Shown piece after piece: positions 1 to 6,449 of a stretch of DNA of 12,526 nt (the first letter of the stretch is position 1; each line of letters begins with the position of its first letter). The DNA is from Planctomycetota bacterium (lineage in GTDB: Bacteria > Planctomycetota > UBA11346): the NCBI GenBank assembly GCA_947440715.1, contig CANETI010000024.1:1-12526 (forward strand), given 5' to 3'. The translations under genes were made by a program, and so were the position numbers. The notes beneath the pieces are model-generated. The model was not told the DNA's origin, did no database searches, and worked only from the letters and a program-made list of their open reading frames with translations.

Positions 1-1023
1 CATTTGGGTCTGTATACGGCACTGCCATCACTGGAGCTTGGTACCAGGAAAAACGAACGTACCGGAATAGGCCAAGAAGGACTCAATAACCGCTATTATA
101 CCACGGGGAATTTTCGCACTCCCACACAACCGCTGCCGGTTGAGGTCAGTCCGGCGGAAGTCTACAAACGTTTATTTGCATCCCGTCAATCAACCCCGCA
201 GAAAAAAGGTGGGCCAGCAATTGACGCGGGTAAATTTGCTTCTGCCACGGCTAGCGAAAATGAATCGTCACTTGATCGTAGTATGCTTGATTTAATTCGC
301 GAAAGCGCGGGATCTCTGCGAAATCGCGTGAGCCTTGATGATCAGCGCCAATTAGATGATTACCTCGACAGCGTCCGTTCTTTGGAAAAACGGGTGGGAG
401 CTATCGAGCGTCAACAGGCTGCCGCCGGTAAAGAAAATGCGGCGGTAATGGGTGGACAAAATGCGGCGATCGTTCGTTCAGCGCCACTTGACGTAAAAAT
501 TCCAACTGGCGAAATAAAGTGGAGTGAACATGTCAAAGTCATGGGTGATTTATTGATCCTGGCTTTTCAAACGGATTTGACACGAGTCGGCACCTTGATC
601 ACCTCCATGAACCATGGCATTAATTATCCAGAATTGCCCTTTAGTGAGAGCCATCACGACCTGAGTCATCACCAAAATGACGAGAAAAAGCTGGGGAAAA
701 TCTCGCAGATCGACCGTTTCAATATTGAGCAATTCGGTTACTTGGTTGGGCGCATGCGTAGTTTGAAAGAGGGCAATGGAACGTTGTTAGATAATACTAT
801 TTTCATGTGGGGTTCAGGTTTGGGTGATGGTCATAATCACACCTGGAAACGCCTTCCAACCATTATTGCCGGAGGTGGTGGCGGGACCATTAAAACGGGC
901 CGTTATATTCCCAAATGTACTGGTAACCAAGGTGACTTACTGACCGCGTTGCTCGCCCGCGCTGGAGTCCCATTGGATAAACCAATTGGCTTTGGCACCA
1001 AAGCGATGCCCGATTTATCGTAA
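1..1023 (+). CDS. DUF1552 (HXXSHH) family protein, 3' part
   Basis: The reading frame is open to the left edge, so the true start lies outside; 340 codons are visible where whole family members usually have about 420-460. The family motif HxxSHH is present as HDLSHH (codons at 655-672). Other typical stretches are PSLELG near the left edge, YLDSVRSLEKRV in a charged helix around codon 120, and GSGLGDGHNHTWKRLPTIIAGG near the C-terminus, the usual place for a conserved glycine- and histidine-rich block. Function is unknown. Members are abundant in planctomycetes, verrucomicrobia and myxobacteria, are normally exported by an N-terminal signal (not visible here), and often follow a DUF1592/DUF1587 cytochrome-like gene, which I would expect just left of the window. 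The gene ends at TAA and converges on xth. Family assignment is firm; biochemical role is not known. Confidence 0.88.
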   Translation, partial: HLGLYTALPSLELGTRKNERTGIGQEGLNNRYYTTGNFRTPTQPLPVEVSPAEVYKRLFASRQSTPQKKGGPAIDAGKFASATASENESSLDRSMLDLIRESAGSLRNRVSLDDQRQLDDYLDSVRSLEKRVGAIERQQAAAGKENAAVMGGQNAAIVRSAPLDVKIPTGEIKWSEHVKVMGDLLILAFQTDLTRVGTLITSMNHGINYPELPFSESHHDLSHHQNDEKKLGKISQIDRFNIEQFGYLVGRMRSLKEGNGTLLDNTIFMWGSGLGDGHNHTWKRLPTIIAGGGGGTIKTGRYIPKCTGNQGDLLTALLARAGVPLDKPIGFGTKAMPDLS

Positions 1024-1063
1024 ATTGATACCAATTCTCTAACACCCAGAACGTAAGAAATAG

Positions 1064-1163
1064 AAATTAACAAGAGAAACGGAGGAACGGAGGAGAAAAG
1101 ATTTTAATTCGAAATCTTATTTTCGGTAGTTGTCCTCCGTTTCTCCGTTCCTCCTGTTAATTT
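1064..1163. terminator. Large imperfect inverted repeat between convergent genes
   Basis: The outer arms AAATTAACA (1064-1072) and TGTTAATTT (1155-1163) are exact complements. Inside them GGAGGAACGGAG (1081-1092) pairs with 1143-1154. In another register GAGAAACGGAGGA (1074-1086) pairs with 1133-1145. Both registers exist because each arm repeats a CGGAGGA-like word. The unit sits between two converging genes and could stop transcription from both sides, though no clean T-run follows either arm. It could equally be a copy of a dispersed intergenic repeat. The pairing is visible; the function is inferred. Confidence 0.5.
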
Positions 1164-1216
1164 TCCTCTTCATCAAGTTCATTTGAAGAAATTTTATGTG
1201 AAACGAGCGGTGAAAA

Positions 1217-1981
1217 TTAGCTCACCGCAACCGTGACCGGGCAATGATCACTGCCCATAATCTGCGGCTGAATGCTGGTTTCGGTGACACGTTCAGCCAG
1301 TTTAGGTGTGGTGCAGCCATAATCGATACGCCAACCAACATTGCGTTCGCGTGCGCCGCCCCAGTTGGTCCACCAACTATAAGCGCCCTCTAATTCAGGA
1401 TTACGTTCACGAAACACATCACGATAACCAAGTGATAAATACCGCGTCATCCACGCGCGTTCTTCTGGTAAATAACCAGCGTTCTTTTGATTTTCTTTAG
1501 GTCGGGCTAAATCAATGGGATTGTGGGCAATATTATAATCGCCCATTAACAAGACTTCACAGCCGCGTTTGCGCCACGTGGTTAAATACAATTCCATTTG
1601 CTGACAAAAAGACAGTTTATAATCGAGTCGAGCGCCCGCATCGCGGCTGTTGGGAAAATACGCGCTGACGACTACCAAGGTGCCAAAGCGCGCTGCCATG
1701 ACGCGACCTTCGCTGTCGAATTGCTGATCGCCAATGCCTAAGGTAACTTCATCTGGCTTTACTTTGGAAATAATCGCCACGCTACTGTATCCGGGCTTTT
1801 CTGCCGAATGCCAAAATGCATGCCAACCATCAGGTTCTAGAATATCGCCGGTTAACTGTTCAGGTTTGGCTTTGGTTTCTTGAATGCATAACACATCGCT
1901 GTCCGGCAGCACATTCCACGGTAATAGTCCTTTTTTAGCCACTGAGCGAATGCCGTTGACGTTCCAGGTGGTACAGCGCAT
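1217..1981 (-). CDS. xth: Exodeoxyribonuclease III (AP endonuclease)
   Basis: Encodes 254 residues of the exonuclease III / AP endonuclease family, which cuts DNA 5' to abasic sites and removes nucleotides from 3' ends during base-excision repair in the cytoplasm. The whole active-site set is present: WNVNGIR (residues 6-12, metal/phosphate Asn8), IQETK with Glu35, Tyr108 in SAYFPN, GDYN with Asp148 and Asn150, ARP after it, RIDY with Asp220, and the terminal GSDHCP with Asp245 and His246. Length is normal for the family (about 250-270). The start ATG has GGAG nine bases upstream. It is the last gene of the minus-strand block that begins with mnmG; 199 bp holding a long inverted repeat separate it from the kinase, so it may have its own promoter. 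Nothing is missing. Identification is secure. Confidence 0.96.
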   Translation of the reverse strand: MRCTTWNVNGIRSVAKKGLLPWNVLPDSDVLCIQETKAKPEQLTGDILEPDGWHAFWHSAEKPGYSSVAIISKVKPDEVTLGIGDQQFDSEGRVMAARFGTLVVVSAYFPNSRDAGARLDYKLSFCQQMELYLTTWRKRGCEVLLMGDYNIAHNPIDLARPKENQKNAGYLPEERAWMTRYLSLGYRDVFRERNPELEGAYSWWTNWGGARERNVGWRIDYGCTTPKLAERVTETSIQPQIMGSDHCPVTVAVS

Positions 1982-2059
1982 CGAATCATTCTCCGAAGGG
2001 AATTAAACGCTCGTTTATATTTAAGATCCGTCAATAAAAAACAAATTATTAATAAATTG

Positions 2060-2184
2060 CTAAAACCGATCAGTGTGCCCCAGATGCAAGACGCCCGACG
2101 AAGAAGCTAAGTGCCCTAAAAGGGTATGGTCTTCCAAGTGAGGAGGAGGCAACGTCGCAGATGGGGTGTAATGGTCGGTTTTAG
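2060..2184 (+). ncRNA. Candidate rod-shaped structured RNA (or palindromic element)
   Basis: CTAAAACCGATCA (2060-2072) pairs with TGGTCGGTTTTAG (2172-2184). The rod continues through 2074-2082/2162-2170, a tandem G-A/A-G mismatch at 2083-2084/2160-2161, 2085-2087/2157-2159, and 2090-2093/2153-2156 after an AA bulge. An asymmetric loop follows (2094-2099 against 2135-2152, containing GAGGAGGAGG), then stem 2100-2104/2130-2134 and a hairpin 2112-2116/2122-2126 with loop TAAAA. Five positions are G-U pairs when read on the plus strand and would be C-A mismatches on the minus strand, which favours a plus-strand RNA. I do not recognise a known class: it is short for 6S RNA and lacks the SRP RNA core. 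The right arm covers the stop codon of the kinase. A TTG on each side leaves open a small mobile palindrome. Confidence 0.4.
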
Positions 2185-3392
2185 TTGCCGCGACGAATCA
2201 CGGATCCCTGGAAGCGGATCGAGAAACGATAAATGGGTTTTCTGCGGCAGGTAATTTCGCCGGTTTTTAGGTCAAATCGTGCGGGAATATCTTTAGTTTC
2301 GGTGTGGCCGACGGCGTAGTAGCCGCGTTCATTGAACACGTCGAGCAGCATTTGTAACGCCAATTGATGCGCGAATACCGGATTTTCGCTAACGATTTCC
2401 GCGCGGCCACCAATGGCATGTAAATTAATCACGGGCATGAATTCATTTTCGATGACGTAAATGACCTGCTTAAATAAAGTGGTGTGTTCGCGTTGGTAAC
2501 CATCCAGGCGGCGAACTAAATTCTGGCGGGCATTGATAACAATATCATTGGCCAGTGGAATATGATTGATGGAGTCAATGGTTTCGTCGTCGAGTTCGAG
2601 TAAACTCTGATATTGAAACTCTTTAATAATATTTTGTTCGACCTTGGATAACTCGGCCTGGGCGTTGATCAGGTGATAATGGAAGGTTTTCCTGAGCGAT
2701 TGCAGGGCTTCCAGCGCTTGTTCTTTAAAAATACGATAACGTTTGCGACAGGCTTCTTCGTTGGTGTCGGTGGCGCGTTCTTCTAAGAGTTCACCGTCAT
2801 GGGTTTCACGAACTCGTTGATTGTGGGCGATGATTTGTTGTCCGCGAGAGAGCTGACGTTCGACCGATTCACGTTCATCAACGTATAATACGGTGATGCG
2901 AAATACCGGTTGTGGGAATAAGTCAGCGTCAGCTGAGTGGAGGTGTGCTTTGCGTAGCTCAAGCATTTTTTGGTATAATATTTTTAAACATTCGCATTGT
3001 ACACGCGTGCGTGGAAAACCGTCAACAATGACGCCGTTCATGTAGTGCGGATCAAGTAATTTTTGAAACAGCAGGCGAACGACCGTAGGGTCGCTAATTA
3101 AATTGCCGGCGTCTTTAATGCGTTGGGCTTCTGGACTGTTCAGTAAAGCACTGGTGACGACTGGCGCAGCGGTGATGCCGCGTTCACGTAAAATAAAAGG
3201 AGTATTCGTACCCTTACCCGAACCCGGCGCACCGTTGAGCCAGATAATTTCTTTTGGAAAGTGTAATTTTTCTTTGCCAACATTGGTTTCCAGCCACGTC
3301 CACACTTCACGAAAGATGAGTTGGGCATTTTCCACTGCCGGATCCGGGTGAGCGATCTCGGGGGTCTTTGTGTGGGTGCCAGTCGTGGTCAT
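2181..3392 (-). CDS. Adenylate-kinase-like nucleoside monophosphate kinase with C-terminal extension
   Basis: Encodes 403 residues from the ATG at 3390-3392, chosen because TGGAG stands five bases upstream; an in-frame GTG at 3438-3440 would add 16 residues but has only a weak ribosome site. Residues about 45-260 are an adenylate kinase fold: P-loop GAPGSGKGT (54-62) after a hydrophobic strand, VDGFPRT (123-129) of the NMP-binding region, and an Arg-rich segment (RQLSRGQQ and onward) where the lid lies. The expected reaction is phosphate transfer from ATP to a nucleoside monophosphate. Adenylate kinases are usually about 215 residues, and the tail of roughly 140 residues after the kinase core is not one I recognise; it is predicted globular, with no membrane segment. 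The gene lies 187 bp downstream of LOG. Its stop codon lies inside the 2060-2184 inverted repeat. Kinase family is firm; substrate and tail function are not. Confidence 0.85.
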   Translation of the reverse strand: MTTTGTHTKTPEIAHPDPAVENAQLIFREVWTWLETNVGKEKLHFPKEIIWLNGAPGSGKGTNTPFILRERGITAAPVVTSALLNSPEAQRIKDAGNLISDPTVVRLLFQKLLDPHYMNGVIVDGFPRTRVQCECLKILYQKMLELRKAHLHSADADLFPQPVFRITVLYVDERESVERQLSRGQQIIAHNQRVRETHDGELLEERATDTNEEACRKRYRIFKEQALEALQSLRKTFHYHLINAQAELSKVEQNIIKEFQYQSLLELDDETIDSINHIPLANDIVINARQNLVRRLDGYQREHTTLFKQVIYVIENEFMPVINLHAIGGRAEIVSENPVFAHQLALQMLLDVFNERGYYAVGHTETKDIPARFDLKTGEITCRRKPIYRFSIRFQGSVIRRGN

Positions 3393-3579
3393 GCTCGCTC
3401 CAGGAACGGCGCGAATGATTGGCCATGTGAGCTCGGGCACAACTAGGCTTCGCGGTTGAGGCTAATTCATGTCGAAGCAACATTGACCAACTAATGGAAG
3501 CGCTGCCAAATGATTTTGAATCAAGCGGTCCAAATCAAGGTCACCTAGGGAACGATGGCCTTCATTTGGGGGCTTTTGT

Positions 3580-4242
3580 CTACAGCACAAACGTGTCGTG
3601 ACGACCGACTTCGTTGGAAATATGCGCTAAAGCGGCCATCGTTTCGTCGACGCTATCAACCACGGTGAGCAAATTGAGGTCGCCTGGACTGATGTAGTGT
3701 CCATCATCTTCCATGTGCGCTTTGATCCATTCCAATAATCCGGTCCAAAATTTGCGGCCATAAAGGACAATGGGTAACGGTGCGATTTTATGAGTCTGTA
3801 CCAATGTCAGGACTTCGAATAATTCATCCAACGTACCAAAACCACCGGGCATCACCACGACTCCGGCGGTGTGTTTCAAAAACATCACTTTACGCACGAA
3901 AAAATAGTGAAATTTAACTTCAATATTAATGTAGGGATTTGAATTTTGCTCCATCGGCAAATTGATGGCTAAGCCAACACTGGTGCCTTTTGCTTCAAAA
4001 GCGCCTTTGTTGCCAGCTTGCATAATCCCAGGACCACCGCCGGTGATGACGGGAAAACCACGAGCGACACAGTGTGCGGCAATATCGACGGCGGCCTTAT
4101 AATAGGGATGGTCAGGCTTGGTCCGTGCCGAGCCAAAAATGGCTACGGCCTTGGGAATTTCGCTGAGCGTTTGAAAACCATGAGCAAATTCGCCCATAAT
4201 ACGAAACATGCGCCAGGCGCTAGGTGGATCGGATTTTTCCAT
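3580..4242 (-). CDS. LOG family protein (TIGR00730 Rossmann fold)
   Basis: Encodes 220 residues of the LOG family, often mislabelled lysine decarboxylase. Members with this active site hydrolyse nucleoside 5'-monophosphates, releasing the base and ribose 5-phosphate; plant LOG proteins activate cytokinins this way. The sequence shows an N-terminal strand with IFGSAR (35-40), GGGPGIM (68-74), Arg117 in VRKVMF, and the signature PGGFGTLDE (132-140) with its catalytic Glu140. The 30-residue leader before the first strand places it with the longer bacterial members (about 220-240) rather than the 180-residue short form. The ATG has GAGG five bases upstream. It follows mnmG by 75 bp on the same strand and may be cotranscribed with it. 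True substrate in the cell is unknown. Family assignment is secure. Confidence 0.92.
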   Translation of the reverse strand: MEKSDPPSAWRMFRIMGEFAHGFQTLSEIPKAVAIFGSARTKPDHPYYKAAVDIAAHCVARGFPVITGGGPGIMQAGNKGAFEAKGTSVGLAINLPMEQNSNPYINIEVKFHYFFVRKVMFLKHTAGVVVMPGGFGTLDELFEVLTLVQTHKIAPLPIVLYGRKFWTGLLEWIKAHMEDDGHYISPGDLNLLTVVDSVDETMAALAHISNEVGRHDTFVL

Positions 4243-4317
4243 AGAGACCTCGAATCGGGAAAGTCGACACTCAGTGTGCCAAGCGCGGCATGCTGTAAGG
4301 CCAACGCCCCAAGTATA

Positions 4318-6207
4318 CTACGAATCTGCGCTGGCCGCGACATCACCTCGGTTACGTTTGAGCCGTGATTGCATGGCGGCATACAGCGTTTCGACATCTA
4401 CCTGAGTTACCCCTGGCAACGTAGCGGCTTCTCCGAGGGTGCGCGGCTGAAGTTTGGCAATGACCATACGACCTTCGGTCGAAATCGTTTTGATCGCTTG
4501 AATATCAAGATCCGGGTGCAGCGGCAGATCGCGATGACGCTGGACGCGTTCAATGCGACTTTGCTGACGCTCCAAATAATTTGCGTAACGCAGTTCGATC
4601 CAAGCTGATTCGGCAACGTCATGCGACGCCGATGCCATGCCTTCGATTAACGGAATGGCATCTGCTAATTCGATGGCCTCGCCAGCAATGCGACGTGCTA
4701 ATTGATCACCGGCACGTTTAACTAAAGTCTCCACTTGTAATTGTTTTTGCTGTACGGCTGCTGCGCGTTCTGCGCTAACCAAACCACAGCCAGCGGCGAG
4801 GGGAGTCAAACGACGATCGGCATTATCGCTACGTAAGTGCAGACGATGTTCTGCACGTGAAGTAAACATGCGATACGGCTCATCGGGGCAGCGCGTGATT
4901 AAATCGTCAATAAGAACACCGATATAGGCATCAGCACGTGAAAGCACTAAGGGATCGCGTCCCAGCAACGACAGGGCGGCATTCGTGCCAGCCATTAAAC
5001 CCTGGGCGGCGGCTTCTTCGTAACCACTGGTGCCATTAATTTGTCCGGCTAAATACAGTCCAGCGACGGAGCGTACTTGTAGCTGGTGGTTCATTTGATC
5101 CGCTGCCACGACATCATATTCTACCGCGTAACCATAACGTAAGACATGGGCATTGGCTAAGGCAGGAATATCGCGCAATACCGCGTCTTGGACATCTAAC
5201 GGTAGCGACGTGGATAAACCGTTAACGTAAATCTCTTTGGTGTTGCGGCCCTCGGGTTCCAAAAATAAATGATGTTCGGTGCGATCCTTGAAGCGTACCA
5301 CTTTATCTTCAATCGACGGACAATAACGCGGGCCAACGGAATGAATTTGACCATTATACATCGGCGCCCGATGAAGATTATTTAAAATATGCTGATGCGC
5401 GGTTGGATTGGTGTAACATTGCCAACAACTAATTTGCTTGGAGGTAATGGCGGCGGTTAGAAAGCTAAATGGTTTGGGCGGGAAATCCCCAGGCTGCTCT
5501 GTGCACAAATCCCATTTAATCGAATCCGCATGCACACGGCAGGGGGTGCCAGTTTTATGGCGAATAAGTCGTAGTCCCAAAGATGCTAATGAGCCAGACA
5601 AGCCGATCGCAGTCTGATCGCCCATGCGACCACCTTGCGTTTTCGCTTCACCTTGGTGCATCAGCGCCTGTAAAAACGTGCCCGTCGTGATGACGACGCG
5701 CGGTGCGGTTAAAGTACGGCCATCTCTTAGGATTAGTCCGGAAGTCCGGTGGTCCGGAAGTCCGGAAGTCTCGGATGCGGAGGTGACTTCCGGACTTCCG
5801 GACTTCCGGACTTCCCGACTAGTCACCAATGAAACGGCTTCACCCTGCACCGGAAAAATATTAGGATAATTTTCAATCGCCTGCTTCATCCACGCGGCGT
5901 ATTCCGTTTTGTCGCACTGCGCGCGGGGACTCCACATCGCTGGACCTTTACTGAGTCCCAATTGGCGAAATTGAATGCCCGTCGCGTCAGTTGCCAACGC
6001 CATCAATCCACCCATCGCATCAATTTCGCGCGCCAGTTGACCTTTGGCCACGCCACCAATCGACGGATTGCAGCTCATCTTACCAATGGTGTCTAAATTA
6101 CCGCTGACCAAGGCCGTGCGACAACCCAAACGCGCCGCTGCTGCTGCTGCTTCAATTCCCGCGTGGCCGCCACCGACCACGATCACATCATAAGTATTTC
6201 CAGCCAT
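4318..6207 (-). CDS. mnmG: tRNA uridine 5-carboxymethylaminomethyl modification enzyme MnmG (GidA)
   Basis: Encodes 629 residues. MnmG binds FAD and NADH and works with the GTPase MnmE to install the cmnm5 group on the wobble uridine of certain tRNAs, aiding correct reading of two-codon boxes. Visible signs are the dinucleotide-binding VGGGHAGIEA (11-20), CNPSIGG (46-52), RQLGLSKGPAMWSPRAQCDK (81-100), ITTGTFL near 173-179, GTSGYEEAAAQG in the second FAD region, and the helical C-terminal domain that contacts MnmE. Residues about 128-159 are not family sequence: they are encoded by a near-perfect palindrome and add some 20 residues to a turn between two strands, while the flanking strands align well. 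The frame stays open, so the enzyme is probably functional. No Shine-Dalgarno motif precedes the ATG (CCCCGCCC lies there). It is the first gene of a minus-strand block and is divergent from the sulfatase. Confidence 0.97.
   Translation of the reverse strand: MAGNTYDVIVVGGGHAGIEAAAAAARLGCRTALVSGNLDTIGKMSCNPSIGGVAKGQLAREIDAMGGLMALATDATGIQFRQLGLSKGPAMWSPRAQCDKTEYAAWMKQAIENYPNIFPVQGEAVSLVTSREVRKSGSPEVTSASETSGLPDHRTSGLILRDGRTLTAPRVVITTGTFLQALMHQGEAKTQGGRMGDQTAIGLSGSLASLGLRLIRHKTGTPCRVHADSIKWDLCTEQPGDFPPKPFSFLTAAITSKQISCWQCYTNPTAHQHILNNLHRAPMYNGQIHSVGPRYCPSIEDKVVRFKDRTEHHLFLEPEGRNTKEIYVNGLSTSLPLDVQDAVLRDIPALANAHVLRYGYAVEYDVVAADQMNHQLQVRSVAGLYLAGQINGTSGYEEAAAQGLMAGTNAALSLLGRDPLVLSRADAYIGVLIDDLITRCPDEPYRMFTSRAEHRLHLRSDNADRRLTPLAAGCGLVSAERAAAVQQKQLQVETLVKRAGDQLARRIAGEAIELADAIPLIEGMASASHDVAESAWIELRYANYLERQQSRIERVQRHRDLPLHPDLDIQAIKTISTEGRMVIAKLQPRTLGEAATLPGVTQVDVETLYAAMQSRLKRNRGDVAASADS
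5731..5824. repeat. In-frame palindromic element inside mnmG
   Basis: Two 40-bp arms (5731-5770 and 5785-5824) match as inverted repeats at 36 of 40 positions around a 14-bp loop; the inner 19 bp of each arm are exact. Each arm is built from an 8-bp tandem unit GTCCGGAA, itself holding the palindrome TCCGGA, which occurs six times. In the mnmG frame (minus strand) the first arm reads VRKSGSPE and the second TSGLPD followed by HRTSGL, joined by VTSASE. The 8-bp unit repeated has no stop codon in any of the six frames. The element sits at a loop between strands of the FAD domain. The repeat structure is seen directly; calling it a mobile element is inference. Confidence 0.85.
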
Positions 6208-6449
6208 GGGCGGGGATCATGGAGAAATTGTTGAACTTCCCAGGGGCATTGGGCGCAAGGAGCCGCAGCGGGAGCAACGTTGTCGCGGTAATCAGTGTCT
6301 GATTGAACCCATGGCGTGATGTGATGTCACCATCGAGTAATAAAACTGGTGGCAGAACCACCACAGCGAATGGGTGCAATTTCCTACAGCTTCTAAAGGC
6401 CAACAACCTCAATAGTAGCCAGAGCCTGAAATCTTGGAGCCCCAACCTT
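6208..6449. promoter_or_regulatory. Divergent intergenic region between mnmG and sulfatase
   Basis: This 242-bp stretch must hold the promoters of both diverging genes. I see no convincing -35/-10 pair. It contains an exact inverted repeat AATCAG-TGT-CTGATT (6290-6304), a TGGTGG/CCACCA hairpin (6347-6352 and 6358-6363, 5-base loop) and the palindrome CAACGTTG (6275-6282). The first is operator-like in shape, but nothing else supports regulator binding. The plus-strand frame of the sulfatase stays open back to about 6303; I read this as chance, since the secretion signal begins at 6450. Confidence 0.35.

Noticed and set aside
1982..2040. TTGACG and TATAAA words on the minus strand upstream of xth.
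   Set aside because: They are only 9 bp apart, which does not fit a sigma-70 type promoter.
2060..2184. 6S RNA or SRP RNA as identity for the rod-like repeat.
   Set aside because: It is shorter than usual 6S RNA and I find no SRP core GGAAG/AGCA arrangement; the class is left open.
3393..3440. GTG start adding 16 residues to the kinase.
   Set aside because: The internal ATG at 3392 has TGGAG at good spacing; the GTG has no comparable site, and the kinase fold starts well after both.
3494..3601. A 35-residue plus-strand frame, and a stop-free minus-strand frame ending at 3462, both in the gap between LOG and the kinase.
   Set aside because: Both frames look open over the same DNA, neither has a ribosome site, and the minus frame has no good start. 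It could be a frameshifted LOG tail, but LOG is already full length, so I did not call a gene.
5731..5824. CRISPR-like or ordinary tandem repeat reading of the mnmG repeat.
   Set aside because: There are no spacers; units are adjacent and arranged as an inverted pair within an open reading frame.
6303..6449. In-frame upstream extension of the sulfatase by 49 codons.
   Set aside because: It would bury the signal peptide in the middle of the protein and lies in the divergent promoter region. The ATG at 6450 begins a proper signal sequence.
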